This document shows positions 44,494-60,261 of a DNA stretch of 64,000 nt, one piece after another. The position numbers and the translations under genes were made by a program. Source of the stretch: Megachile rotundata. Taxonomy: Eukaryota; Arthropoda; Insecta; Hymenoptera; Megachilidae. Numbering within the stretch: position 1 is the first letter of the stretch; each line of letters begins with the position of its first letter. The stretch is from NCBI RefSeq assembly GCF_050947335.1, contig NW_027473858.1, forward strand, positions 62,001-126,000, given 5' to 3'. Below the pieces are notes generated by a model that was not told the origin of the DNA, did not search any database, and was given only the letters and a program-made list of their open reading frames with translations.

Positions 44494-46153
44494 ATAGCAC
44501 GACAATTACTATGCTTATTACTCTTATTATTATCAATCTAACTCATATTATTAGCCATATTATGCTTATATGATCGATATAACGACAATTACTATACTTA
44601 TTACACTCACTGTTATCAAACTAACTCATATTATTAGCCATATTATGGTTATATGACCGATAGAACGACAATTACTATACTTATTACACTCACTATTATC
44701 AATCTAACTCATATTATTAGCCATATTATGGTTATATGACCGATAGGACGACAATTACTATACTTATTACTCTTATTATTATCAATCTAACTCATATCAT
44801 TAGCCATATTATGCTTATATGATCGATAGGACGACAGTTACTATACTCATTACTCTTATTATTATCAATCTAGCTCATATTATTAGCCATATTATGCTTA
44901 TATGATCGATATAACGACAATTACTATACTTATTACACTCACTGTTATCAATCTAACTCATATTATTAGCCATATTATGCTTATATGATCGATAGGACGA
45001 CAATTACTATACTCATTACTCTTATTATTATCAATCTAACTCATATTATTAGCCATATTATGCTTATATGATCGATAGGACGACAATTACTATACTCAAT
45101 ACTCGTATTATTATCAATCTAACTCATATTATTAGCCATGTTATGGTTATATGACCGATAGAACGACAATTACTATACTTATTACTCTTATTATTATCAA
45201 TCTAACTCATATTATTAGCCATATTATGCTTACATGATCGATAGGACGACAATAACTATACTTATTACACTCACTGTTATCAAACTAACTCATATTATTA
45301 GCCATATTATGGTTATATGACCGATAGAACGACAATTACTATACTTATTACACTCACTATTATCAATCTAACTCATATTATTAGCCATATTATGGTTATA
45401 TGACCGATAGGACGACAATTACTATACTCATTACTCTTATTATTATCAATCTAACTCATATTATTAGCCATATTATGCGTATATGATCGATAGGACGAAA
45501 ATTACTATACTCATTACTCTGATTATTATCAATCTAACTCATATTATTAGGCATATTATGCTTATATGATCGATATGACGACAATTACTATACTCAATAC
45601 TCGTATTATTATCAATCTAACTCATATTATTAGCCATATTATGCTTACATGATCGATAGGACGACAATTACTATACTCATTACTCTTATCATTATCAATC
45701 TAAATCATATTATTAGCCATATTATGCTTATATGATCGATATAACGACAATTACTATACTTATTACACTCACTGTTATCAAACTAACTCATATTATTGGC
45801 CATATTATGGTTATATGACCGATAGAACGACAATTACTATACTTATTACACTCACTATTATCAATCTAACTCATATTATTAGCCATATTATGGTTATATG
45901 ACCGATAGAACGACAATTACTATACTTATTACTCTTATTATTATCAATCTAACTCATATTATTAGCCATATTATGCTTATATGATCGATAGGACGACAGT
46001 TACTATACTCATTACTCTTATTATTATCAATCTAGCTCATATTATTAGCCATATTATGCTTATATGATCGATATAACGACAATTACTATACTTATTACAC
46101 TCACTGTTATCAATCTAACTCATATTATTAGCCATATTATGCTTATATGATCG
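44494..46153. repeat. 23-unit higher-order repeat, copy 3 (20 units)
   Basis: The third copy starts with the same gcacg E unit and follows copy 1 for 20 units. It ends where the unit at 46154 has ggacgac with actctta in place of ggacggc with cattacactc. It shares ccatgttatgg and gacgaaaatt with copy 2. Confidence 0.93.
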
Positions 46154-49100
46154 ATAGGACGACAATTACTATACTCATTACTCTTATTATTATCAATCTA
46201 ACTCATATTATTAGCCATATTATGCTTATATGATCGATAGGACGACAATAACTATACTCATTACTCTTATTATTATCAGTCTAACTCATATTATTAGCCA
46301 TATTATGCTTATATGATCGATAGGACGACAATTACTATACTCATTACTCTTATTATTATCAATCTAACTCATATTATTAGCCATATTATGCTTATATGAT
46401 CGATAGGACGACAATTACTATAATCATTACTCTTATTATTATCAATCTAACTCATATTATTAGCCATATTATGCTTATATGATCGATAGAACGACAATTA
46501 CTATACTTATTACTCTCATTATTATCAATCTAACTCATATTATTAGCCATATTATGCTTATATGATCGATAGGACGACAATTACGATACTCATTACTCTT
46601 ATCGTTATCAATCTAAAACATATTATTAGCCATATTATGCTTATATGATCGATATAACGACAATTACTATACTTATTACACTCACTGTTATCAAACTAAC
46701 TCATATTATTAGCCATATTATGGTTATATGACCGATAGAACGACAATTACTATACTTATTACACTCACTGTTATCAAACTAACTCATATTATTAGCCATA
46801 TTATGGTTATATGACCGATAGAACGACAATTACTATACTTATTACACTCACTATTATCAATCTAACTCATATTATTAGCCATATTATGGTTATATGACCG
46901 ATAGAACGACAATTACTATACTTATTACTCTTATTATTATCAATCTAACTCATATTATTAGCCATATTATGCTTATATGATCGATAGGACGACAATTACT
47001 ATACTCATTACTCTTATCATTATCAATCTAAATCATATTATTAGCCATATTATGCTTATATGATCGATATAACGACAATTACTATACTTATTACACTCAT
47101 TATTATCAATCTAACTCATATTATTAGCCATATTATGGTTATATGACCGATAGCACGACAATTACTATGCTTATTACTCTTATTATTATCAATCTAACTC
47201 ATATTATTAGCCATATTATGCTTATATGATCGATAGAACGACAATTACTATACTTATTACTCTCATTATTATCAATCTAACTCATATTATTAGCCATATT
47301 ATGCTTATATGATCGACAGGACGACAATTACTATACTCATTACTCTTATTATTATCAATCTAACTCATATTATTAGCCATATTATGCTTATATGATCGAT
47401 AGGACGACAATTACTATACTCAATACTCGTATTATTATCAATCTAACTCATATTATTAGCCATATTATGGTTATATGACCGATAGAACGACAATTACTAT
47501 ACTTATTACTCTTATTATTATCAATCTAACTCATATTATTAGCCATATTATGCTTACATGATCGATAGCACGACAATAACTATACTCATTACTCTTATTA
47601 TTATCAGTCTAACTCATATTATTAGCCATATTATGCTTATATGATCGATAGGACGACAATTACTATACTCATTACTCTTATTATTATCAATCTAACTCAT
47701 ATTATTAGCCATATTATGCTTATATGATCGATAGGACGACAATTACTATACTCATTACTCTTATTATTATCAATCTAACTCATATTATTAGCCATATTAT
47801 GCTTATATGATCAATAGGACGACAATTACTACACTCATTACTCTTATTATTATCAATCTAACTCATATTATTAGCCATATTATGCTTATATGATCGATAG
47901 GACGACAATTACTATACTCATTACTCTTATCATTATCAATCTAAATCATATTATTAGCCATATTATGCTTATATGATCGATATAACGACAATTACTATAC
48001 TTATTACACTCATTATTATCAATCTAACTCATGTTATAAGCCATATTATGGTTATATGACCGATAGCACGACAATTACTATGCTTATTACTCTTATTATT
48101 ATCAATCTAACTCATATTATTAGCCATATTATGCTTATATGATCGATAGAACGACAATTACTATACTTATTACACTCACTGTTATCAAACTAACTCATAT
48201 TATTAGCCATATTATGGTTATATGACCGATAGAACGACAATTACTATACTTATTACACTCACTATTATCAATCTAACTCATATTATTAGCAATATTATGG
48301 TTATATGACCGATAGGACGACAATTACTATACTCATTACTCTTATTATTATCAATCTAACTCATATTATTAGCCATATTATGCTTACATGATCGATAGGA
48401 CGACAATTACTATACTCATTACTCTTATCATTATCAATCTAAATCATATTATTAGCCATATTTTGCTTATATGATCGATATAGCGACAATTACTATACTT
48501 ATTACACTCACTGTTATCAAACTAACTCATATTATTGGCCATATTATGGTTATATGACCGATAGAACGACAATTACTATACTTATTACACTCACTATTAT
48601 CAATCTAACTCATATTATTAGCCATATTATGGTTATATGATCGATAGGACGACAATTACTCTACTCATTACTCTTATTATTATCAATCTAACTCATATTA
48701 TTAGCCATATTATGCTTATATGATCGATATAACGACAATTACTATACTTATTACACTCACTGTTATCAAACTAACTCATATTATTGGCCATATTATGGTT
48801 ATATGACCGATAGAACGACAATTACTATACTCATTACACTCACTATTATCAATCTAACTCATATTATTAGCCATATTATGGTTATATGACCGATAGAACG
48901 ACAATTACTATACTTATTACTCTTATTATTATCAATCTAACTCATATTATTAGCCATATTATGCTTATATGATCGATAGGACGACAGTTACTATACTCAT
49001 TACTCTTATTATTATCAATCTAGCTCATATTATTAGCCATATTATGCTTATATGATCGATAGGACGACAATTACTATACTCATTACTCTTATTATTATCA

Positions 49101-51050
49101 ATCTAACTCATATTATTAGGCATATTATGCTTATATGATCGATATAACGACAATTACTATACTCATTACTCTTATTATTATCAATCTAACTCATATTATT
49201 AGCCATATTATGCTTATATGATCGATAGGACGACAGTTACTATACTCATTACTCTTATTATTATCAATCTAGCTCATATTATTAGCCATATTATGCTTAT
49301 ATGATCGATATAACGACAATTACTATACTTATTACACTCACTGTTATCAATCTAACTCATATTATTAGCCATATTATGCTTATATGATCGATAGGACGGC
49401 AATTACTATACTCATTACTCTTATTATTATCAATCTAACTCATATTATTAGCCATATTATGCTTATATGATCGATAGGACGACAATTACTATACTCAATA
49501 CTCGTATTATTATCAATCTAACTCATATTATTAGCCATATTATGGTTATATGACCGATAGGACGACAATTACTATACTTATTACACTCACTATTATCAAT
49601 CTAACTCATATTATTAGCCATATTATGGTTATATGACCGATAGAACGACAATTACTATACTTATTACTCTTATTATTATCAATCTAACTCATATTATTAG
49701 CCATATTATGCTTATATGATCGATAGGACGACAATTACTATACTCATTACTCTTATTATTATCAATCTAACTCATATTATTAGCCATATTATGCTTATAT
49801 GATCGATATAACGACAATTACTATACTTATTACTCTCATTATTATCAATCTAACTCATATGATTAGCCATATTATGGTTATATGACCGATAGCACGACAA
49901 TTAGTATGCTTATTACTCTTATTATTATCAATCTAAATCATATTATTAGCCATATTATGCTTATATGATCGATATAACGACAATTACTATACTTATTACA
50001 CTCACTGTTATCAAACTAACTCATATTATTGGCCATATTATGGTTATATGACCGATAGAACGACAATTACTATATTTATTACACTCACTATTATCAATCT
50101 AACTCATATTATTAGCCATATTATGGTTATATGACCGATAGAACGACAATTACTATACTTATTACTCATATTATTATCAATCTAACTCATATTATTAGCC
50201 ATATTATGCTTATATGATCGATAGGACGACAATTACTATACTCATTACTCTTATCATTATCAATCTAAATCATATTATTAGCCATATTATGCTTATATGA
50301 TCGATATAACGACAATTACTATACTTATTACACTCATTATTATCAATCTAACTCATATTATTAGCCATATTATGGTTATATGACCGATAGCACGACAATT
50401 ACTATGCTTATTACTCTTATTATTATCAATCTAACTCATATTATTAGCCATATTATGCTTATATGATCGATAGAACGACAATTACTATACTTATTACTCT
50501 CATTATTATCAATCTAACTCATATTATTAGCCATATTATGCTTATATGATCGATAGGACGACAATTACTATACTCATTACTCTTATTATTATCAATCTAA
50601 CTCATATTATTAGCCATATTATGCTTATATGATCGATATAACGACAATTACTATACTTATTACACTCACTGTTATCAAACTAACTCATATTATTTGCCAT
50701 ATTATGGTTATATGACCGATAGAACGACAATTACTATACTTATTACACTCACTATTATCAATCTAACTCATATTATTAGCCATATTATGGTTATATGACC
50801 GATAGGACGACAATTACTATACTCATTACTCTTATTATTATCAATCTAACTCATATTATTAGCCATATTATGCTTATATGATCGATAGGACGACAATTAC
50901 TATACTCATTACTCTTATTATCATCAATCTAACTCATATTATTAGCCATATTATGCTTATATGATCGATATAACGACAATTACTATACTTATTACACTCA
51001 CTGTTATCAATCTAACTCATATTATTAGCCATATTATGCTTATATGATCG
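46154..51050. repeat. 59 satellite units, mixed order
   Basis: Only satellite is present. Recognisable parts are D-G-E-F at 46987-47235 and again near 47.9-48.2 and 50.2-50.5 kb, a caatactcg unit near 47.4 kb, and two gacagtt plus tagctc units near 48.98 and 49.23 kb. Private changes include ttacgatactc with atcgttatc and ctaaaacat near 46584-46619, tatagcgac near 48480, ccatattttgc near 48470, gttataagcc near 48034, actctactc near 48660, atgattag near 49859, ttagtatgc near 49903 and actcatatt near 50165. The unit ending near 48644 pairs ggtt with gatcg. Confidence 0.85.
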
Positions 51051-51879
51051 ATAGGACGACAATTACTATACTCATTACTCTTATTATTATGAATCTAACT
51101 CATATTATTAGCCATATTATGCTTATATGATCAATAGGACGACAATTACTACACTCATTACTCTTATTATTATCAATCTAACTCATATTATTAGCCATAT
51201 TATGCTTGTATGATCGATAGGACGACAATTACTATACTCATTACTCTTATTATTATCAATCTAACTCATATTATAAGCATATTATGCTTATATGATCGAT
51301 ATAACGACAATTACTATACTTATTACTCTCATTATTATCAATCTAACTCATATTATTAGCCATATTGTGCTTATATGATCGATAGAACGACAATTACTAT
51401 ACTTATTACTCTTATTATCATCAATCTAACTCACATTATTAGCCATATTATGCTGATATGATCGATAGGACGACAATTACTATACTCATTACTCTTATCA
51501 TTATCAATCTAAATCATATTATTAGCCATATTATGCTTATATGATCGATATAACGACAATTACTATACTTATTACACTCATTATTATCAATCTAACTCAT
51601 ATTATTAGCCATATTATGGTTATATGACCGATAGCACGACAATTACTATGCTTATTACTCTTATTATTATCAGTCTACCTCATATTATTAGCCATATTAT
51701 GCTTATATGATCGATATAACGACAATTACTATACTTATTAGTCTCATTATTATCAATCTAACTCATATTATAAGCCATATTATGGTTATATGACCGACAG
51801 AACGACAATTACTATACTCATTACTCTTATTATTATCAGTCTACCTCATATTATTAGCCATATTATGCTTATATGATCG
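51051..51879. repeat. 10-unit block duplicated at 56029 (one unit 1 bp short)
   Basis: Marker units recur 4978-4979 bp downstream: ttatgaatc (51091 and 56069), gatcaatagg with ctacactc, gcttgtatg, gctgatatg (near 51453 and 56431), cagtctacc, and gaccgacag (near 51793 and 56772). The unit at 51217 reads ttataagcatatt near 51271 and is 82 bp long, a 1-bp deletion. A private change is ttattagtctc near 51737. Confidence 0.9.
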
Positions 51880-52045
51880 ATAGGACGACAATTACTATAC
51901 TCATTACTCTTATTATTATCAATCTAACTCATATTATTAGGCATATTATGCTTATATGATCGATATAACGACAATTACTATACTTATTACACTCACTGTT
52001 ATCAATCCAACTCATATTACGAGCCATATTATGGTTATATGACCG

Positions 52046-53124
52046 ATAGAACGACAATTACTATACTTATTACTCTTATTATTATCAATCTAACTCATAT
52101 TATTAGCCATATTATGCTTATATGATCGATAGGACGACAATAACTATACTCATTACTCTTATTATTATCAGTCTAACTAATATTATTAGCCATATTATGC
52201 TTATATGATCGATAGGACGACAATTACTATACTCATTACTCTTATTATTATCAATCTAACTCATATTATTAGCCATATTATGCTTATATGATCGATAGGA
52301 CGACAATTACTATACTCATTACTCTTTTTATTATCAATCTAACTCATGTTATTAGCCACATTATGCTTATATGATCGATATGACGACAATTACTATACTC
52401 AATACTCGTATTATTATCAATCTAACTCAAATTATTAGCCATATTATGGTTATATGACCGATAGAACGACAATTACTATACTTATTACTCTTATTATTAT
52501 CAATCTAACTCATATTATTAGCCATATTATGCTTATATGATCGATAGGACGACAATTACTATACTCATTACTCTTATTATTATCAAACTAACTCATATTA
52601 TTAGCCATATTATGCTTATATGATCGATAGGACGACAATTACTATACTCATTACTCTTATTATTATCAATCTAACTCATATTATTAGCCATATTATGCTT
52701 ACATGATCGATAGGACGGCAATTACTATACTCATTACTCTTATCATTATCAATCAAAATCATATTATTAGCCATATTATGCTTATATGATCGATATAACG
52801 ACAATTACTATACTTATTACACTCACTGTTATCAAACTAACTCATATTATTGGCCATATTATGGTTATATGACCGATAGAACGACAATTACTATACTTAT
52901 TACACTCACTATTATCAATCTAACTCATATTATTAGCCATATTATGGTTATATGACCGATAGAACGACAATTACTATACTTATTACTCTTATTATTATCA
53001 ATCTAACTCATATTATTAGCCATATTATGCTTATATGATCGATAGGACGACAATTACTATACTCATTACTCTTATCATTATCAATCTAAATCATATTATT
53101 AGCCATATTATGCTTATATGATCG
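52046..53124. repeat. 13-unit block duplicated at 57938 (1079 bp)
   Basis: Thirteen units match 57938-59016. Shared rare markers: actctttttatt (near 52321), catgttattagccacatt (near 52346 and 58238), ctcaaatt (near 52426 and 58319), ggacggc after gcttacatg, and caatcaaaatc (near 52750 and 58642). Part of the run (catgttattagccacatt to ctcaaatt) occurs a third time near 56.99 kb. Confidence 0.92.
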
Positions 53125-53207
53125 ATATAACGACAATTACTATGCTTATTACTCTTATTATTATCAATCTAACTCATATTATTAGCCATATTATGCTTAT
53201 ATGATCG
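53125..53207. repeat. Chimeric unit marking a one-unit deletion
   Basis: It begins atataacg like the G unit at 59017, but from the middle reads ctatgctt and actctta like the E unit at 59100. The related copy at 59017-59182 has both units in full. One 83-bp period has been lost here, with the breakpoint between unit positions 6 and 20, in the shared CGACAATTACTAT stretch. Confidence 0.82.
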
Positions 53208-56028
53208 ATATAACGACAATTACTATACTTATTACACTCACTGTTATCAAACTAACTCATATTATTAGCCATATTATGGTTATATGACCGATAGAACGAC
53301 AATTACTATACTTATTACACTCACTGTTATCAATCTAACTCATATTATTAGCCATATTATGGTTATATGACCGATAGGACGACAATTACTATACTCATTA
53401 CTCTTATTATTATCAATCTAACTCATATTATTAGCCATATTATGCGTATATGATCGATAGGACGACAATTACTATACTCATTACTCTTATCATTATCAAT
53501 CTAAATCATATTATTAGCCATATTATGCTTATATGATCGATATAACGACAATTACTATACTTATTACACTCACTGTTATCAAACTAACTCATATTATTGG
53601 CCATATTATGGTTATATGACCGATAGAACGACAATTACTATGCTTATTACTCTTATTATTATCAATTAACTCATATTATTAGCCATATTATGCTTATATG
53701 ATCGATAGAACGACAATTACTATACTTATTACTCTCATTATTATCAACCTAACTCATATTATTAGCCATATTATGCTTATATGATCGATAGGACGACAAT
53801 TACTATACTCATTACTCTTATTATTATCAATCTAACTCATATTATTAGCCATATTATGGTTATATGACCGATAGAACGACAATTACTATACTTATTACAC
53901 TCACTATTATCAATCTAACTCATATTATTAGCCATATTATGGTTATATGACCGATAGGACGACAATTAATATACTCATTACTCTTATTATTATCAATCTA
54001 ACTCATATTATTAGCCATATTATGGTTATATGACCGATAGAACGACAATTACTATACTTATTACACTCACTATTATCAATCTAACTCATATTATTAGCCA
54101 TATTATGGTTATATGACCGATAGAACGACAATTACTATACTTATTACTCTTATTATTATCAATCTAACTCATATTATTAGCCATATTATGCTTATATGAT
54201 CGATAGGACGACAATTACTATACTCATTACTCTTATTATTATCAATCTAACTCATATTATTAGCCATATTATGCTTATATGGTCGATATAACGACAATTA
54301 CTATACTTATTACTCTCATTATTATCAATCTAACGCATATTATTAGCCATATTATGGTTATATGACCGATAGCACGACAATTACTATGCTCATTACTCTT
54401 ATTATTATCAATCTAACTCATATTATTAGCCATATTATGCTTATATGATCGATAGAACGACAATTACTATACTTATTACTCTCATTATTATCAACCTAAT
54501 TCATATTATTAGCCATATTATGCTTATATGATCGATATAACGACAATTACTATACTTATTACTCTCATTATTATCAATCTAACTCACATTATTAGCCATA
54601 TTATGCTTATATGATCGATAGGACGACAATTACTATACTCATTACTCTTATCATTATCAATCTAAATCATATTATTAGCCATATTATGCTTATATGATCG
54701 ATATAACGACAATTACTATACTTATTACACTCATTATTATCAATCTAACTCATATTATTAGCCATATTATGGTTATATGACCGATAGCACGACAATTACT
54801 ATGCTTATTACTCTTATTATTATCAATCTAACTCATATTATTAGCCATATTATGCTTATATGATCGATATAACGACAATTACTATACTTATTACTCTCAT
54901 TATTATCAATCTAACTCATATTATAAGCCATATTATGGTTATATGACCGACAGAACGACAATTACTATGCTTATTACTCTTATTATTATCAATCTAACTC
55001 ATATTATTAGCCATATTATGCTTATATGATCGATAGGACGACAATTACTATACTCAATACTCGTATTATTATCAATCTAACTCATATTATTAGCCATATT
55101 ATGGTTATATGACCGATAGAACGACAATTACTATACTTATTACTCTTATTATTATCAATCTAACTCATATTATTAGCCATATTATGCTTATATGATCGAT
55201 AGGACGACAATAACTATACTCATTACTCTTATTATTATCAATCTAACTCATATTATTAGGCATATTATGCTTATATGATCGATATAACGACAATTACTAT
55301 ACTTATTACACTCACTGTTATCAATCCAACTCATATTACGAGCCATATTATGGTTATATGACCGATAGAACGACAATTACTATACTTATTACTCTTATTA
55401 TTATCAATCTAACTCATATTATTAGCCATATTATGCTGATATGATCGATAGGACGACAATTACTATACTCATTACTCTTATTATTATCAATCTACCTCAT
55501 ATTATTAGCCATATTATGCTTATATGATCGATATAACGACAATTACTATACTTATTACACTCACTGTTATCAATCTAACTCATATTATTAGCCATATTAT
55601 GCTTATATGATCGATAGGACGACAATTACTATACTCATTACTCTTATTATTATCAATCTAACTCATATTATTAGCCATATTATGCTTATATGATCGATAG
55701 GACGACAATTACTATACTCAATACTCGTATTATTATCAATCTAACTCATATTATTAGCCATATTATAGTTATATGACCGATAGAACGACAATTACTATAC
55801 TTATTACTCTTATTATTATCAATCTAACTCATATTATTAGCCATATTATGCTTATATGATCGATAGGACGACAATAACTATACTCATTACTCTTATTATT
55901 ATCAGTCTAACTCATATTATTAGCCATATTATGCTTATATGATCGATAGGACGACAATTACTATACTCATTACTCTTATTATTATCAATCTAACTCATAT
56001 TATTAGCCATATTATGCTTATATGATCG
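53208..56028. repeat. 34 satellite units between duplicated blocks
   Basis: Only satellite is present. A unit near 53.66 kb reads caattaactc and is 1 bp short. A ctatgctc and cctaattc module lies near 54.38 kb. The ctaacgcat unit (54335) recurs at 59979, 68 units away. The attacgagcc unit near 55.34 kb is shared with 52.02 and 57.49 kb. Private changes are ttaatatact near 53968, ttatagtta near 55767 and atatggtcg near 54281. Confidence 0.85.
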
Positions 56029-56858
56029 ATAGGACGACAATTACTATACTCATTACTCTTATTATTATGAATCTAACTCATATTATTAGCCATATTATGC
56101 TTATATGATCAATAGGACGACAATTACTACACTCATTACTCTTATTATTATCAATCTAACTCATATTATTAGCCATATTATGCTTGTATGATCGATAGGA
56201 CGACAATTACTATACTCATTACTCTTATTATTATCAATCTAACTCATATTATTAGGCATATTATGCTTATATGATCGATATAACGACAATTACTATACTT
56301 ATTACTCTCATTATTATCAATCTAACTCATATTATTAGCCATATTGTGCTTATATGATCGATAGAACGAAAATTACTATACTTATTACTCTTATTATCAT
56401 CAATCTAACTCACATTATTAGCCATATTATGCTGATATGATCGATAGGACGACAATTACTATACTCATTACTCTTATCATTATCAATCTAAATCATATTA
56501 TTAGCCATATTATGCTTATATGATCGATATAACGACAATTACTATACTTATTACACTCATTATTATCAATCTAACTCATATTATTAGCCATATTATGGTT
56601 ATATGACCGATAGCACGACAATTACTATGCTTATTACTCTTATTTTTATCAGTCTACCTCATATTATTAGCCATATTATGCTTATATGATCGATATAACG
56701 ACAATTACTATACTTATTACTCTCATTATTATCAATCTAACTCATATTATAAGCCATATTATGGTTATATGACCGACAGAACGACAATTACTATACTCAT
56801 TACTCTTATTATTATCAGTCTACCTCATATTATTAGCCATATTATGCTTATATGATCG
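56029..56858. repeat. 10-unit block, second copy of 51051-51879 (830 bp)
   Basis: This partner of 51051-51879 keeps full 83-bp units throughout. Private changes are gaacgaaaatt near 56368 and atttttatc near 56644. It diverges at 56859, where agcc replaces the aggc of the unit at 51880. Confidence 0.9.
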
Positions 56859-57937
56859 ATAGGACGACAATTACTATACTCATTACTCTTATTATTATCA
56901 ATCTAACTCATATTATTAGCCATATTATGCTTATATGATCGATAGGACGACAATTACTATACTCATTACTCTTATTATTATCAATCTAGCTCATGTTATT
57001 AGCCACATTATGCTTATATGATCGATATGACGACAATTACTATACTCAATACTCGTATTATTATCAATCTAACTCAAATTATTAGCCATATTATGGTTAT
57101 ATGACCGATAGAACGACAATTACTATACTTATTACTCTTATTATTATCAATCTAACTCATATTATTAGCCATATTATGCTTATATGATCGATAGGACGAC
57201 AATTACTATACTCATTACTCTTATTATTATCAAACTAACTCATATTATTAGCCATATTATGCTTATATGATCGATAGGACGACAATTACTATACTCATTA
57301 CTCTTATTATTATCAATCTAACTCATATTATTAGCCATATTATGCTTATATGATCGATAGGACGACAATTACTATACTCATTACTCTTATTATTATCAAT
57401 CTAACTCATATTATTAGGCATATTATGCTTATATGATCGATATAACGACAATTACTATACTTATTACACTCACTGTTATCAATCCAACTCATATTACGAG
57501 CCATATTATGGTTATATGACCGATAGAACGACAATTACTATACTTATTACTCTTATTATTATCAATCTAACTCATATTATTAGCCATATTATGCTTATAT
57601 GATCGATAGGACGACAATTACTATACTCATTACTCTTATTATTATCAATCTAACTCATATTATTAGCCATATTATGCTTATATGATCGATATAACGACAA
57701 TTACTATACTTATTACACTCACTGTTATCAATCTAACTCATATTATTAGCCATATTATGCTTATATGATCGATAGGACGACAATTACTATACTCATTACT
57801 CTTATTATTATCAATCTAACTCATATTATTAGCCATATTATGCTTATATGATCGATAGGACGACAATTACTATACTCAATACTCGTATTATTATCAATCT
57901 AACTCATATTATTAGCCATATTATGGTTATATGACCG

Positions 57938-59016
57938 ATAGAACGACAATTACTATACTTATTACTCTTATTATTATCAATCTAACTCATATTATTAGCC
58001 ATATTATGCTTATATGATCGATAGGACGACAATAACTATACTCATTACTCTTATTATTATCAGTCTAACTCATATTATTAGCCATATTATGCTTATATGA
58101 TCGATAGGACGACAATTACTATACTCATTACTCTTATTATTATCAATCTAACTCATATTATTAGCCATATTATGCTTATATGATCGATAGGACGACAATT
58201 ACTATACTCATTACTCTTTTTATTATCAATCTAACTCATGTTATTAGCCACATTATGCTTATATGATCGATATGACGACAATTACTATACTCAATACTCG
58301 TATTATTATCAATCTAACTCAAATTATTAGCCATATTATGGTTATATGACCGATAGAACGACAATTACTATACTTATTACTCTTATTATTATCAATCTAA
58401 CTCATATTATTAGCCATATTATGCTTATATGATCGATAGGACGACAATTACTATACTCATTACTCTTATTATTATCAAACTAACTCATATTATTAGCCAT
58501 ATTATGCTTATATGATCGATAGGACGACAATTACTATACTCATTACTCTTATTATTATCAATCTAACTCATATTATTAGCCATATTATGCTTACATGATC
58601 GATAGGACGGCAATTACTATACTCATTACTCTTATCATTATCAATCAAAATCATATTATTAGCCATATTATGCTTATATGATCGATATAACGACAATTAC
58701 TATACTTATTACACTCACTGTTATCAAACTAACTCATATTATTGGCCATATTATGGTTATATGACCGATAGAACGACAATTACTATACTTATTACACTCA
58801 CTATTATCAATCTAACTCATATTATTAGCCATATTATGGTTATATGACCGATAGAACGACAATTACTATACTTATTACTCTTATTATTATCAATCTAACT
58901 CATATTATTAGCCATATTATGCTTATATGATCGATAGGACGACAATTACTATACTCATTACTCTTATCATTATCAATCTAAATCATATTATTAGCCATAT
59001 TATGCTTATATGATCG
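57938..59016. repeat. 13-unit block, second copy of 52046-53124 (1079 bp)
   Basis: This is the partner of 52046-53124. It is followed by intact G (59017) and E (59100) units, which the upstream copy has as one chimeric unit at 53125. The 57855 unit before it (caatactcg, ggtt) has no match at 51963, which sets the left border. Confidence 0.92.
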
Positions 59017-60261
59017 ATATAACGACAATTACTATACTTATTACACTCATTATTATCAATCTAACTCATATTATTAGCCATATTATGGTTATATGACCGA
59101 TAGCACGACAATTACTATGCTTATTACTCTTATTATTATCAATCTAACTCATATTATTAGCCATATTATGCTTATATGATCGATATAACGACAATTACTA
59201 TACTTATTACACTCACTGTTATCAAACTAACTCATATTATTGGCCATATTATGGTTATATGACCGATAGAACGACAATTACTATGCTTATTACTCTTATT
59301 ATTATCAATCTAACTCATATTATTAGCCATATTATGCTTATATGATCGATAGAACGACAACTACTATACTTATTACTCTCATTATTATCAACCTAACTCA
59401 TATTATTAGCCATATTATGCTTATATGATCGATAGGACGACAATTACTATACTCATTACTCTTATTATTATCAATCTAACTCATATTATTAGCCATATTA
59501 TGGTTATATGACCGATAGAACGACAATTACTATACTTATTACACTCACTATTATCAATCTAACTCATATTATTAGCCATATTATGGTTATATGACCGATA
59601 GGACGACAATTACTATACTCATTACTCTTATTATTATCAATCTAACTCATATTATTAGCCATATTATGGTTATATGACCGATAGAACGACAATTACTATA
59701 CTTATTACACTCACTATTATCAATCTAACTCATATTATTAGCCATATTATGGTTATATGACCGATAGAACGACAATTACTATACTTATTACTCTTATTAT
59801 TATCAATCTAACTCATATTATTAGCCATATTATGCTTATATGATCGATAGGACGACAATTACTATACTCATTACTCTTATTATTATCAATCTAACTCATA
59901 TTATTAGCCATATTATGCTTATATGATCGATATAACGACAATTACTATACTTATTACTCTCATTATTATCAATCTAACGCATACTATTAGCCATATTATG
60001 GTTATATGACCGATAGCACGACAATTACTATGCTCATTACTCTTATTATTATCAATCTAACTCATATTATTAGCCATATTATGCTTATATGATCGATAGA
60101 ACGACAATTACTATACTTATTACTCTCATTATTATCAACCTAATTCATATTATTAGCCATATTATGCTTATATGATCGATAGGACGACAATTACTATACT
60201 CATTACTCTTATTATTATCAATCTAACTCATATTATTAGCCATATTATGCTTATATGATCG
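59017..60261. repeat. 15 satellite units with one ctatgctc module
   Basis: The order G, E, B, then a gaacg unit with ctatgctt, F with cctaactc, and later units parallels 53.2-54.5 kb. Markers are ctaacgcat at 59979, followed by a private catactattag, and the ctatgctc plus cctaattc module near 60.03-60.14 kb. A private change is gacaactac near 59357. Confidence 0.85.
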
